The notes: a model not told the origin generated them from the sequence alone. Positions 46,440 through 59,675 are shown, counted from the stretch's first letter. The stretch is DNA of 64,000 nt from Misgurnus anguillicaudatus (GCF_027580225.2 NC_073337.2:13808001-13872000); one strand, 5' to 3'. Translations and numbers: made by a program.

Positions 46440-49130
46440 GTGTCTCAATTCAAGGGCTGCGACCTTCTAATGATAACCGATTGCGTCATAGCAGCGAGAC
46501 TTGAGGCTAGTAAGGCCGTCCAAATTCAAAGGATGCTTAGAATGAAGCCTTAAAATGCATCCTTATTTCTCTTCGCTTTTAAGGATAGAACAAATGGATC
46601 TTTAAAAGCCGAGGCTATCCACTGATCTATCCACCTTTTTCTCAAACGCAGAAGTAAGTGATGTGATGTATTTCCTTTCCGATCCGAGACTTCCGTTTCA
46701 ATAGCCAGCCGGTAGAAAACAGTGTAGTGGGAGCACGCATAAAACATGATTTAAACAGTTAATATTTACTACACCTGCCATGTATGAACCAGTGTGAGGA
46801 TGGAATTAAGAAGTGGCTTGATATATGAAGATATATTCAATCATTTCGTGTTGTTGATCGGGGGTGACGGATCTTCAATTCGCAAATATAAAAGAGACAT
46901 ATCAGTATCTTTACAATGGGAAAGTCAGTCAAGTGTTTGTACATGGAATTAACCAAGACTTTGTGTTTTTAACTTTTTTAGGGGCTGGTTTAAAATGTCA
47001 CAACTGTCCCTCTGGTGTGAGGTTTTTTTAAACGGCAAGTTTTAATGGACTTGATTATGGTGACACGTCAAGCTTTACGTGGTCCTTCACTCTGGACGAA
47101 CACAGAGCAGAGCTAATGCGGGGTTAGTTCACGTCAAGTCACGGAGTCCTGTGGTGACACCACAAAGAGTCGGGACATGGGTGAAGCTGAGATGGCTGGA
47201 TGCTGAAACTAGCTCGATTCTAGTGACAGCAGTGGCAGTTCACCCGTCACTCAAGTGGTCACGTTCTTAATTATGCAGAAGTTTAAGGCTTAATATAATT
47301 TAACCTTATGAGTTACAAAAAATTCACCCCCTCAGAGTTATCATGAAGGGCATAATTAGCTATATAGACCGAAAACACTTTTTGTACCAGGCTGTAGACA
47401 TATTATTTTCTACTGTTAAGTAGGGCATTTTAACATGGAGGTCTATGGTAATTAACTCCCTTTTGGAGCCAGCCTCAAGCGGGCAGTTATTGAATTGCAG
47501 TTTGAGTCACTTCCGTATTGGCTTCATCAGAGAGATTGGAAGGTTGCTCCTCGGTTAAACTGTGATTTTTATGGATCCGGTGGTCTGTCTAAGTCTGTTT
47601 TTCCCTATGTTTTTTGTGTAATGTTTCTTATAGCGTTTTCACCACATTATGTTTATTTTTTAGATAAATTAAAAGTTTAAATGGCTTGGCTACTGATATA
47701 TGTGCATGTATGTAATGTATATGTATTGTTCTTTATTGGTAAATCAATTATTTTTACAGTATGAATCGCTAAAGTACATACATTCTGCCACCATATTGCG
47801 CTCACAGCTTGCAGTGATGTAACACTGACGTCAAAAGGTCTATACAACACTTATTGAACTACATACCGTATCAGTATTTTTGTTTTATACTTGCAATAAA
47901 AACATAAAAAAAATAAACTTATTGAACTATGAATGAGAAAAAGAGCAGGTGCCCAGGTTAGGAAAAGATGAGAAGAAAAGTGCAAAAGATAAAAGTATGT
48001 ATTCAGGTATGTCACTAATCTCAAAATGATTATAATAGGTATAATGAAGTAGGCCTATATCTAATGAAGTTACACATAGGCCTGGTTTCACAGACAAGAA
48101 TTAGCTAAAGCATCTATTAGAAACATGCCTTAAAAAGGATGTTACTGGTGTGTATCTTGATACAAATATTTTAAAATCTGTCAATGCAAGTTATTTATAG
48201 TTAAGACAGCTCAAACATGTGTTTTAGTGTATGACTAGCCTTAAGCCTTGTCTATGAAATCGAGGCAAAAAGCATAGAGAAATATCCCTACCTTGCAGGA
48301 TTCCACATGATTAACTCCAATCAGATCAATTCAGACGTTTATACTGGGGCACTTACTGTATTGAAGAAAAAAATAATGATAAACTATCTCCATTGCAAAA
48401 TCAGCATGTAACAGTAGAAAAGTCCGGCATGAATTACCAGGTGAAGCGTAACCAGAAAAGAGACTCTGGGTGTGCATCTGAAAATCTGGGTGTGCCACAT
48501 TTATTGGCATGTTACTGTGCAAAATTATTACCCATAAGCATATAACCACGCTATAACCATGATGTTATGAGTGAGAAGGCAGAGGCAGATCCAAATGCAA
48601 CAATTTATAAGACAGATAAGTCAGGCAAAGGTCAGTATCGGAATCAGAAATATTCCAACTGCTGTTGCGCGTAATATGCAGTGTTTTCAACCAACCACAT
48701 AATGTTTATTTTATGTTTCAGACATTTAAATACACATAAGTACTAGTAAAACAATGCATTTGTAGTTTGTAAACTACACAATGATGTCTATGTTTTTTCT
48801 GCTTCCCCTCCAATCTATTCAAATGCAATTTGCAGACGTGTTTTATATATATATCAGACACACATAGCGGAACTATAAAGTCTAACAATACTCTATTATT
48901 TTCCCAGTTCAACATCCACTTACTTTCATGTATTTTGGGAGAAACTGGGGAATTCAGGTGTTGTAAATCCGGTTGACAGGACCCTTAGAACTGCAGCGCT
49001 CATCTCGTTATAGATCAAGATAATTTATAAAGGTTTTTAAACAAAGAATTGGAGTATCAGATAGTTTACATGGTAAGCAAGTTAGTGAATATTTTAATAA
49101 AAAAGGAATAACAAAATAAAACGAATAGTG
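46440..49130. other. Region upstream of copy 2, no gene recognised
   Basis: Holds a dispersed repeat copy (47325-47465), the MITE at 48082-48265, and to about 48550 sequence homologous to 22200-23040. From 48560 to the BEL element I see only AT-rich unique sequence. Confidence 0.5.
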
Positions 49131-49288
49131 TAGAAAAGGCCCCAAAGTTATGTTAGTGTTGTTATTATTTAGTAAATTGACCATATTGTGCTTTATGTTT
49201 CATGTTTACTCCCGTTTATTCAGTGCTTGTAACAGGGTAGAAAAGTGTGTGCTTGTTTGTATATTATATCTGATGTCACGCAGTTAGT

Positions 49289-49540
49289 ATGCAGTACGAT
49301 AGAGATGACTCACCAGACATAAGGCAGGGAGACTTTGCTGCATTTGAGAAGCTTGCACTCCAGATACAGTCACTGGTGGGGATGCTGAAGACAATAGGCC
49401 ACAAGGGTGAAATGAAACTACAGTGTGGCTCACATGTTGCTCGTCTGCTGAGCAAGCTGCCACCTGAGCAGAGAGCAGATTCGCCACTGCATGTACCATC
49501 AGGGCACGCAATCCCACACCTCAACTACCAGGACCCTGAG
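49289..49540 (+). pseudogene. BEL/Pao gag-like fragment
   Basis: QGDFAAFEKLALQIQSLVGM and LLSKLPPEQRADSPLHVP resemble the BEL/Pao gag region. The frame then runs into the RT coding region in another frame, indicating a large deletion. No zinc-knuckle or protease remains. Confidence 0.55.
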
Positions 49541-49569
49541 AGCATGCAGTTGCAGTTAGTGGAGACATT

Positions 49570-50162
49570 AGAGGCATGTTCCATCAAGTTCGCCTCCTCC
49601 CAGAGGATCGTGCTCTGCTCAGATTTCTTTGGCACGACATCAGTCAAGAAGGACCTCCAGCAGTATTTGAGTGGCAGGGGCTACCATTTGGTACAACATG
49701 TGGCCCTTGCTGTGCCACATTTGCCTTACAACACCATGTCTCTGATAACAGCCAGCCAGATGAAGATGTGAGGATATCAGTTCAGAAATGCTTTTATGTA
49801 GATAACTGCCTCCAGAGTGTTCCCACAATTGCTGAGGCGAGGGATCTAGTCGACAAACTGCGAGTCCTTCTTGCGTCTGCAGGCTTCAATCTATGTCAGT
49901 GGGCCAGCAATGAACCAGGTGTAATAAGTCATCTACCAGAACAAAGTTGCTCTGCTGGTGTTGAGCTATGGCTGGCTCAGAACAAGAAAGATACCCCAGA
50001 ATCTTCTCTAGGCCTAAGTTGGCTCTTTCACACTGATGTTCTTGGTTATAAGCATTGTTATGTGGAGTACGGTGTCCCCAGGATGCGTAATATTTACAAG
50101 GTGCTGGCAAGTCAGTACGACCCTCTGGGCTTCATCCTACCCTACACCACCACTGCTAAGAC
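49570..50162 (+). pseudogene. BEL/Pao reverse transcriptase fragment
   Basis: MFHQVRLLPEDRALLRFLWH, WQGLPFGTTCGPCCATFALQ and KCFYVDNCLQSV (the YVDN box, normally YVDD) are the palm-domain motifs of Pao-type RT. ASQYDPLGFILPYTTTAK is the conserved region after RT. The coding sequence is cut at 50162 by a hAT insertion and resumes at 51780. The upstream half of the RT is missing. Confidence 0.85.
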
Positions 50163-51771
50163 TAGGGATCGACCGATATGGATTTTTTTTGCCGATGCCG
50201 ATACCGATTTTTTTCCATCAGCCTTAGCCGATGACCGATACAGGCTGCCGATTTTCTTTAGCCGATATTTGGAGCCGATACTGCTTTTGCTCATTCAGTT
50301 TACATCATAAAAATGACACAATGATAAAACCAAATGTTACAACTCTTAATTTAAAAAAGGAACATTTATTGAACTATATTTAACAAATAGTAAAAACAGG
50401 TGAGGTAGAACAAGTAAGAAAATTCAGTGCTGCTGAAAATACTAAGCATAAGTAAAATAAGTACACTATTGCACACAGTAGCAGGAACCAAGCAGCATAA
50501 CAAGGGGAACACTGTACTTTTTCCTTGAAAGTAACCACCTATTTACAACCTATTTAATGCTTAGGTCTAAGTTTTAGTGCACTTAACTTAATCTCTTGTA
50601 GAGCAAATGTCTTTCATAAGAAGACAAGGAAAATGTAAACAGCAATACTGATCAAAAAACAACTTTCACAAAGAATTGTGAATAACATGCATTGCCCCAC
50701 TTCTGTACCTCACACACCCTAGGGTCCTATAATAAATGCGAGGGATAGTTAGTTTGCCTCAGCTCGCTTGAAACGCATAAAACTGAACAAATACATGAGG
50801 ATTTGTGTTCGGACTTCGGTCAGATAGTAGAGCGCGTGCACGTGAGAGAGGTGCAGTGAGAGAGACATGGATGAGAGACTGCATGTACCTTTGCGCTCTT
50901 AATGAACGGAAATGTTGACAAAACTTACAAAATAACACTTCTCGGGTCACATAAAAGTCTTGTGGGAACTGCTCTGAACTGAGTGCTTAGCGTCGAGTTT
51001 TTAAAAATTTTTCGCTGATAAAAATTCCGCAAAATTCCGCGTTAACAACCATGAACGTATGCAACCATGAACTGCGCTCTCCACAATGACGAGAAACTAT
51101 CAGCTATCAAACTATTGATTTTTAGCCTTTTACTACTACATATATTAATGGAGATGAGAATTAAAACCCACCCTGTCCAGCTTTGATTAGCTGTTCGGTT
51201 GATCACATGACCTGCGTTCGCTTGCGGCATTATGAGCACCAAACGTCAGACTGGTGGTCGCTGAATAAAACTCCTACAAATACCACGAAATCACGGAACA
51301 ACGTCAGCATTATTTAATCCTATGACCAGTGCTCGTAACAGCTGCCGTATGCATACGGTTAGCCTAAAAGCTATTTGAGGCTCCCTAAATACAATGGCAA
51401 GCAGTTTTATAGGCATTCGCGTTTTCCATTTGGATCACCAAACTTTCTTAGCTATGGTTGCTAGAGTAACGTGTTTACACTTTCAAAATATATGGCAATA
51501 ATTTCAGTCAAACAGTTAAAAGATGCTTTGAAGTTTAAAACTTACCAGCACAGGCTTGGAGCGCTCCGCTCTGCTAGTGGGGGGAGGGGCAATGCACGGG
51601 CTGCAGGCAGCTCTCAAGCAACACAGAGCTGCCTGTGGACGCCTGTCTGTAATTAATGCCGAGGAAAAACTATCGGCGATCGCAAGCCACGTATCGGCCA
51701 ATGCCGATACACCTAAAACCTGCTAAAATCGGCCCGATGTATCGGCCGGCCGATAAATCGGTCGATCACTA
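50163..51771. mobile_element. hAT transposon nested in BEL/Pao RT region
   Basis: Starts TAGGGATCGACCGATAT, ends GGTCGATCACTA, and is flanked by the exact octamer GCTAAGAC (50155-50162 and 51772-51779). Subterminal GCCGAT words repeat at both ends. 1609 bp, no transposase ORF recognised. Confidence 0.92.
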
Positions 51772-51914
51772 GCTAAGACAATCATCCGACACCTTTGGGA
51801 CAAACACAGGGGATGGGATGATCCACTGCAACAGTGGAAAAACTGGGAGGAAGAATAACAAGTCTTACCTCAAGTCACCCTGCCCCGACCGTACTTGTCG
51901 AAGTCTGTGGACAT

Positions 51915-52906
51915 TAGTGATGCAACAATACACTTAGTTCACGGTTCAATGCATATTTCGGTTCTTGTTCACGGTTTACGGTTCGGTTTCGGTTCTGATG
52001 CCTTGGCCTATTAAAGTGTTTTTAATTATTCTATGCTTAGGTAACATGAACATTGAGATGTTAAGAAGAAAAAATACTGGTTTTAATTGCAGTTCTCTTT
52101 ATTTTATGTAAATGCAAAAATCATCTTACATATTTCTAGTGTACTGATACAATAATATAAGATATAATTAAATAAAGACATATAAAAATGATATCCTATT
52201 CAAACTGGGGAACATGTGAATTCATTACATTACATAAATTGGCCATTTTATATACCTGTACTTAGTAAATTAAACTTTACATTGTAAATGAAGGCTATAC
52301 CTTACTGCACTACTGTTAAATCCAACATCATGCTGTCTGTGTAGAAACCAAAAATGCGTTCCTCAATCAAGATTACTGGTGGGACTTATTTTAGCATCAT
52401 GCGCATTCTCTTCTTGAGTTAAACTTTTTCAACTTGCGCGGAAGACGTGTTTGAGGCAAATAACGCGCGTTTGCATCAATAACAAGCCCAAATTGCGTCA
52501 TTCGCATTGCCCCACGCGAATTTGCATCTTTACGTTGATGTTGTATGTAATCTACACGCGCAAGTAATAAATCCACACCTCAGATTTAAAAGACAGTCGT
52601 GCTGCTTCTTTTTGTTGTCGTACTTCTGTTGGGTGTGTGTGTAGGCGTATGAAATCTGACACCAGCATTGCAAGCAGAGTTTAAGCAGAGTTTAACGCAG
52701 TTAGCGCACAGTGACTGGATATCAACTCGCTGTGGCGTTTATAAGCGTGCAGATCACGCGCATGCGCACATTAACAAAAGTGCAGGGAATATAAAACTGA
52801 CAGATTTGGATGGATAAACCGAAAAACCGCAATTCACCTGCGCGTATTGCACCGTGGGGGTCGAACCGAATGGTTCAATAATGTATTGAGAATTGTGGCA
52901 TCCCTA
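51915..52906. mobile_element. Second hAT transposon nested in BEL/Pao
   Basis: Starts TAGTGATGCAACAATAC, ends GTGGCATCCCTA, and is flanked by the exact octamer GTGGACAT (51907-51914 and 52907-52914). Subterminal repeats of GGTTC occur at the left and GAACC at the right. 992 bp, non-autonomous. Confidence 0.92.
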
Positions 52907-52914
52907 GTGGACAT

Positions 52915-53565
52915 CTCCGGTCTTTAGAGAGAGGTGCATGTATTTTGCGACCTGTAGAAGAGGCTTATGGTTTAGTGGTGTACCTGCGAACCACTGACAG
53001 ACACGGTGAACTCTACTGGTGCACAGCTCTCACAGGTGCTGAAAAGGGAACTTACCATCCACATTGATCAGACAACCCTTTGGTCAGATTCCACAACGGT
53101 GTTGACATGGCTGAAGTCTGAATCCTGCCGATTCAAAGGTTTTTTGGCACCCACATGGCCGAGATACAGGAGCTGACAAACGTGCATGCCTGGAGATATG
53201 ATGATTCCGTCAGAAACCCTGTTGATGATGTAACACAGGGAAAGAAGCTGCGAGAGCTTGTTCAGCCAAATAGATGGAGCCTGGGACCTGACTTCCTCCT
53301 GACCAGTACAGACTCATGGCCAGAAGACCCCACTGTTGACCAAACAGAAGATACCTCAGAGCTGCATAAGTCTATCTTCTGTGGGGTCGCTGCTGTTGTA
53401 TCAAGCCAGTCAACTTTAGACCTGGGCCAATATGGCTCGTGGAAGGAGCTGCTGGAAGGGACAGTGCAGGAGCTGCATGGGGCGGCCAACTCTAAGCCTA
53501 CAGCTGAAGACTACCGACAGGCTAAACAGTTAATACTTCAGAGAGCTCAGAGTACAGCCTCCTGA
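52915..53565 (+). pseudogene. BEL/Pao RNase H to integrase linker fragment
   Basis: Carries YLRTTDRHGELYWCTALTGA (RNase H-side region) and, after a frame change, HAWRYDDSVRNPVDDVTQGK and WSLGPDFLLTSTDSWPEDP, conserved before the BEL integrase. The 53155-53565 frame ends at TGA where the family continues. Confidence 0.75.
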
Positions 53566-54534
53566 AAGCTGGTAAACCCCATCCCCAGCAGCAGTCGACT
53601 TCACACACTGTCTCCAGAGCTGGATGAAAAGGGAGAGCTCATTCGTATTGAAGGACGACTCTGTAGAGCAGAAGGCCTAGAACTGACCACTCTTCATCCA
53701 GTCATCTTAGACCCAGGTCATCTAGTGACAATGCTCTTGATTCAAGACTTCGATAACTGCCTCCGCCACCCAGGCCCAGAGCGGGTTTTCACTGAGCTTC
53801 GACGCTCCTTCTGGATCCTGTGAGGACGTGAGGCCATCCTGCGTTACCAGTATAGCTGCGCTGGAATTTCAAGGGAGGTGAGCGAGAACTCTGTGAGACC
53901 TTTGTTGGATTGTCTTAAGAACTACAACATCTCCTTGTACCACAAAAGATCTCCTTCCACTTTAACCCCCCAACAGCTCCCCACTTTGGAGGGGTGTGGG
54001 AGAGGGAGATCCGCTCAGTTAAGAGTGCACTCTATGCCACAGCCTGTTCCAGAAGAAGTGCTTTGGACCGTACTTACTGAGGTGGAAGAGATCCTTAATA
54101 GTAAGCCCTTGGGATGTGTGTCTTCAGATGCCAGAGACCCAGATCCAGTGACTCCCAGTGTTCTTCTTATGGGGCGGCCTGATGGTTCGCTACCTCAGGT
54201 AGTCTACCCCAAAAGTGAGCTCATCTGTCATCGCCATTGGAGACACTCCCAAATTGTGGCTGATCACTTTTGGGCCTGTTTTATCCGACTCTATGTGCCG
54301 AGTTTGAAAGCTCGCCATAAGTGGCAGACTACACCAGCTGATATTGCAGGGGACTGTGTAGTGATGATTGCTGATCCACATTTCCAGAGGGCCCTCTGGC
54401 CCATTGGAAAAGTAGTCAAGACCCATCCCAGCACTGACGATCACATCAGGTCCACTGATGTAAAGGTGAAGGAGATCATCTACACCTGGCCAGTTGCCAG
54501 GCTGGTTGTCCTCCCTGCACTCCCTTCTGGATAA
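53566..54534 (+). pseudogene. BEL/Pao integrase and C-terminal domain fragment
   Basis: Frame 1 continues past the TGA at 53563-53565 with HPGPERVFTELRRSFWIL, then TGA at 53821. The open piece 53878-54534 holds [13 protein letters not shown] (integrase C-terminal catalytic region) and the C-terminal DUF5641-like domain (WPIGKVVKTHP). The central integrase core (first Asp motifs) is deleted. Confidence 0.8.
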
Positions 54535-54899
54535 GATGGAGACGGTTTCACTCCTTCTACTACACCCCAGTCATAGAACTTTGTTGCCTTTAGTGATGAG
54601 CAATTGTATTACATATTACACAGAAAAGGCCCCAAATTTATGTTAGTGTTGTTATTATTTAGTCAATTGACCATATTGTGCATTATGTTTCATGTTTACT
54701 CTGGTTTATTCAGTGCTTGTAACAGGGTAGAAAAGTGCGCACTAGTTTGTTTATTATATCTGATGTCACGCAGTCAGTATGCAGTACGATAGAGATAGAC
54801 GTTTGTTGTAACAGTTTTAGTATTCAGTACTATAGAGATTGTCTGTCGGTTCAAACATAATTGCGGGTGACACTTTTCCTTAGAGTGTGCATGAATGAG

Positions 54900-55158
54900 A
54901 AAAGTAAGTATATCTGCTGCATTACTCGTGATTTTGTATTTTTGTCAGCTGTTATTTCTGTTATTTGATATGCGAATTAAAAGTTTAAGGGTCACTACAC
55001 GACCGTTGTGTTATGTCCACCTGATTCAATACGTCGGGTCGAATATGTCACATCGTGTTTAGACATGTTTACTTTACTTAATACTTGTTGTTATGAATGT
55101 TCAGTACTTTGTGGCTGATATTATATAATACAAAAAATTATTCTGCATCCATTTTTAG
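54900..55158. other. Short spacer without recognised feature
   Basis: AT-rich; nothing identified. Confidence 0.5.
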
Positions 55159-56657
55159 GTGACACCTGAATGTTGTGTAATTCAAAGGAAAATCATAGAC
55201 AATCATAGCCAGGTGGCAGTGGCGTAGCCATGTGTGTGCCAGGGTGTGCCGGTGCCACCCACAGTGGCACACATGGCTACTCCACTGCCACTGGCAAGGC
55301 CACCTCAATGCACAGGCTTACCTGGGCTGAAGCCCAGGGGCCTCCGAAGTTCAGGGGCCTCCCATATGATGAGCTGAAAATGTCGCACATAATGCTGTTA
55401 GTTGTTATAAAGTTTAAGTTTACTCGCGTTTATATCAGTGACGCGTGCGCAGCTGGAGCGATGTAGTTTGACGCGACGTCAGCTCACAGTACACATCTGT
55501 TGGTAGAAAGACGAGAAAGAGACGCAACGGTAAAGGTGCAAGTCTTAGAAAGTAAAGAGCGAAAAGACGATCTCAAATGATCATCCCCTGATAGCACCAT
55601 TATAATCTCATTATCTAAAGATCTTATATACAGGTTTGTTCCCTGTCTGTCTTGTGGATATTCATACTTGTTCGTTTTACATGCTTATGTATGCATAAAT
55701 ACTATATACAATGCATACTATATCTTCAATATCCTACAAAATAAATGACTGATTAAAAAATAAGATTTTGTCTATAAAGACATATCTTTTGTTAGCATGA
55801 ATGCATTTTCACTTTTAAAATAAACTTTAATGTCTTATATTTTTTAAACTGTGCTGAGCATTTGGTTAGTGAGTGGCAATGAATTTTCTGCAAATTTGTA
55901 TATTCCAAAAACAATATAAAGCTTAAACATATACTTTCACACATTTTGGTTTTATCACCACCACAAGTTGCTGTGTGTGGTTGTTAAATAAAGTGTCTTG
56001 TGTTTATGCTCAAGTGGGTTCAGTGATATGTCAATAACAATATTATGGTGTTTTCTGGGTCAAAGAGGGAAAACTCACTGTTGTATGTCTCGAAAGAAAC
56101 TAATGCATTTTGTGATGTAGATTACCTAGATATTTCACTTAAAGGTGCAATGTGTAATTTTTAGAAGGATTTCTTGACAGAAATGCAAAATAATATACAA
56201 AACTATATTATCAGGGGTGTATAAAGACCTTTCATAATGACCAGTTATGTTTTTATTACCTTAGAATGAGACATTTTTATCTACATAAATGAGGGTCCCC
56301 TTACATGGAAGTCGCCATTTTGTGCTGCTATGTTTCTACAGAAGCCCAAACTTGTTTACTAAGTTGTCTCCGATGATGACACATGGTTGTCTGGTGGCAG
56401 CTACCGTAGCTTCTCTATATGTTTCAAAAACGAGAGGTGAGCAGTGGACTTAGCCGTTGGTTGTAATTTGCAACCTCACCACTAGATGCCACTAACATTT
56501 ACACACTGCACCTTTAAAAAAAAGAGACTATAAATCGAAGGTATGGGGGGCCTACAAAACCTCTCAGCCCCAGGGCCTCACATTAGGTTAAGGCGGCCCT
56601 GGCCACTGGCTATGATTGTCTATGATTTTCCTTTGAATTACACAAAATTCAGGTGTC
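55159..56657. mobile_element. Segment bounded by ~53-bp inverted repeats
   Basis: The arm GACACCTGAATGTTGTGTAA ... GACAATCATAGCC at 55160-55214 is inverted at 56603-56657. Inside are CCAGGGGCC-rich ends (55310 and 56570) of another possible element, and the MITE 56139-56517. No ORF of known family. Confidence 0.55.
56139..56517. mobile_element. MITE with TTAAAGGTGCA ends
   Basis: TTAAAGGTGCAATGTGTAA and TTACACACTGCACCTTTAA are inverted. 379 bp, a common fish MITE type. Confidence 0.85.
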
Positions 56658-57737
56658 AGGGATTTAGCAGAAGATGAACCCAAGCACAGACACGGATGAA
56701 CAATGAAGGACTTTATTATACAAACTGAACAATAAAACCCACAAGGGGGCAAAACAAAAGGATTTACACAGGGCTAACAAACACTGAATAAACACAAGAC
56801 TAGACTACACTTCACAGATAAACAAATAACACTAAACTTGAACTTGACTAAAACACACGACCAATAATCACAAGTAACAGCACAAAACGGACCCGTACAT
56901 AGTAATGGTCGTTTTCGAAGCACTGCTTCATGAGGCTTCAAAACATTTACGAATCCTTTGTTTCGAATCAGTGGTTCAGAGCTTGTTTCAAACTGGCCCA
57001 AGTCACGTGAATTTAGCAAACGAGGCTTCATTACGTCATAACTGTTTCGAAAATCCGATGGTTCACCACTAGGGGGAGTTGATCACATGACCAGTAATAT
57101 GTTAAGGTGAACTCGGGTCAGTTTTATTATGAAAGTTCATAAAACATTTATCCTTCTGACTAATAACACTACCATTTTGTCTACTTTTTGTCTATAGACA
57201 GATTTAATGACAAAAATGTGCATAATTAAAAGGGTAGTTAGTTTTAATGATTTGTTTGCCCTAAATAAAACTAAAAACATATAATAGACTTTTAACTATG
57301 TCTTAATTAAGTTAAAAATTTTTTTAACATATTTTAATAGAAATCTTGCTACTATTTTGTTAAAAAAAGTGTAAAATGTTTGGACATATTTGCTTTTACA
57401 CTATTTTGACCAGCAGGGGTCGCCAGCGTGTGTGAATCAATTTTCGAAGCAATTGGTTCAATTGATTCGAAGCTTCGAAAAAAAAAGCTTCATTTCTTGT
57501 ACTACCCGTACAAGATACCAAACACAAAGACTTTAAATAGGGAGAAATTAATGAGACACACCTGAAAAGAATCACGAGTAAGGGATCGGGGAAAAAAGTG
57601 ATGAGACCCAGGAAATACGTGGTCAGAATAAACCAATACTAAAACCACACATCTCCCACATAAAACATTGTACTGTAAGAATCCTGCCATTCTGAACTAG
57701 ATCTAAATACAAAACAAGGATCTGCATGATCCTGACA
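56654..57737. mobile_element. Element with TGTCAGG...CCTGACA ends
   Basis: TGTCAGGGATTTAGCAG and GCATGATCCTGACA are imperfect inverted ends. The interior is interrupted by the hAT-like insertion 56900-57504. No target duplication was found, so the class is open. Confidence 0.5.
56900..57504. mobile_element. Small hAT-like element with 8-bp target duplication
   Basis: Begins TAGTAATGGTCGTTTTCGAAG and ends with the short inverted terminus CTTGTACTA. The exact octamer CCCGTACA flanks it (56892-56899 and 57505-57512). It contains multiple TTCGAA/CGAAGC words. 605 bp. Confidence 0.8.
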
Positions 57738-57889
57738 GCCCCCCCCCCCTCAGGAGCAGATGCTAGACGCCCTCAGGGGGGACACTAAACACGAGACATA
57801 AGAGACTGACAAACAGAGAAGGACCAAGACAACATGACAAATAATAACATGGGCAAACAAGCAATGATAACAAACGGGTTAGAGTGCCC

Positions 57890-58176
57890 TGCTGAAAAAA
57901 CAGCATACCAGCAAGACCAGCATATGTTGTGTTTTGGTGCTGGTTTGCTAGTGAACACCAGCATCAGCACCAGCATTAGCACCAGCTAAACCAGCACCAA
58001 ACCAGCATTAGCACCAGCTAAACCAGCATAAGCACCAGCATCCCATGCTGGTAATACCAGCAAGACCAGCAAATGTTGTGTTTTGGTGCTGGCATGCTGG
58101 TGATCACCAGCAAAACCAGCATAGACAGCATAATTTCCCATGCTGGTCCATGTTGGTTTGATGCTGTTTTTTCATC
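57890..58176. repeat. ACCAGC-rich palindromic MITE/minisatellite
   Basis: Outer inverted ends TGAAAAAACAGCAT and ATGCTGTTTTTTCA enclose many ACCAGC and GCTGGT words in both orientations. Confidence 0.85.
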
Positions 58177-58281
58177 TGGGTGGGTTAATAAAAAACAAAC
58201 AAGGGAGGGGGGTGGGGGAACAACAAAGTTCAAGGGTGGTGGTCCAGACTGGGTGGGAAATGAGTTCTAGGTCCATGGGGT

Positions 58282-59675
58282 TGTAAGGGGGTGAAAATTG
58301 TGACCCCATCCATCCGTTGGCCCAATGGCGGAACCAGCGGGATGGCGAAGGGTTATAGTGCGTTCGGTCTTTTCCGGCGCTTTGCAGGTGACGTTTTGGC
58401 GTTACATAATTTAGTTATATTTATCTCTTATCTGACTCCAAAGACAAAGATTTAGTTTATATTATATTACAAATTGGATTGATTATTACTTTTAAAACTT
58501 ACAGAATTTAGATGGATGTTTGTTTATTTATTCTGATAAAGCTCTGGTATTACACTCATTCATTCGGTTCTCACAGTCGCACATGATCCTAGTACGGGCC
58601 TCATAATTAATATACTGGTCAACGGTCATAAGCGAATCAGCATTGGTCACTGCCAGAGGTTGGACTATACGCTTAAGCGGCCGCTCTCTGCGTGCTCAAC
58701 TTTAAACATACTTTATTTTGTCCCCTTAGAGGTGACACTGAATTATTACAATAATTATTTCTAATCAAAGTTAATGAATAGAATAATATTGAAATAAACA
58801 GAGGTTGAGGCTGACCCTATTTGGAGTAATCAGAAATGTTACTCTAAACGGAAACACAGCCTCCACGCCAATTTGCTAGTCGTATCTCACAAATCCTCAG
58901 CTGATGTATTATTCACTATCTAACTGGGATTGGGTCGAACCTAGCCTGATTTCCGTCCTTACGGTAACTACGGATACAACGATATTACTTGCAGTGTCAA
59001 CATTTACCGAGCAACACAGAATAAAATCAAACATAACAATTTATTAACCAGGCAGGAAAAACATAATTCATAAGCCAATTTACATTCCAATTCAAATACG
59101 AAAATAAACAAAACCATTGCATACCTGGTAAGGAGATGGAGATCTGGTTACAGATTCCTCAAAATAAAATGAAAATACATGATGCTATATCAAAGATACA
59201 GCATCATGGGGGTGCATTTCTAGATATTCAAAGTCCCACCTAAATCTTCTACACATCTCCTTAAATAACCAGAGAACAAAGCATATAGGAATTTGATACT
59301 GATTGGTTGTTGTCAAACTAAAGGCTGTCCTTAATTTGTATACAGTGGGTGATTGATTTATGCTTAGAATGGGAGGTGTCTATCAACATTGAATGAAGTT
59401 TCACATACTTTAACATTGAATTCTGTTGTTACATGAGTGAGACCATTGTAACCACTTGCACTGAGACATTTCAATAGAAAAGAGCTACCCTTGATTGTCA
59501 AACATCACATCTCCATACAAATGGCAGATGAGAGAATAAGAATACAAATGTATGACACCCTAAAGGTGTGTCTTGAAACCCAAATGTGTCGGAAATCCAC
59601 TGTGAATCGTAGAGGGTTGCCTTCCTGGGCACTTCTTTGGGGAGGTGCTATATTTATTCAGGAAATTATCTTACA
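58282..59675 (-). repeat. 3' LTR of the TGTAAG-type retroelement
   Basis: On the plus strand it begins TGTAAGGGGGTGAAAATTG and ends GGAAATTATCTTACA, with perfect 6-bp inverted termini. It is the inverse of the solo LTR at 8965-10417. The TATA-like box and AATAAA of that copy place transcription on the minus strand here. Confidence 0.88.

Larger units (their letters stand above)
49132..54796 (+). mobile_element. BEL/Pao LTR retrotransposon, decayed, with two nested hAT insertions
   Basis: Direct repeats 49132-49306 and 54622-54796 (175 bp, AGAAAAGGCCCCAAA ... GCAGTACGATAGAGAT) are LTR segments. The 3' LTR probably continues to about 54890. Between them are gag-, RT-, RNase H- and integrase-like fragments in BEL/Pao order, with a gag-to-RT deletion and several stops. 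Confidence 0.82.

Noticed and set aside
49284..49524. Minus-strand ORFs in the BEL region
   Set aside because: Antisense shadows of the gag-like fragment.
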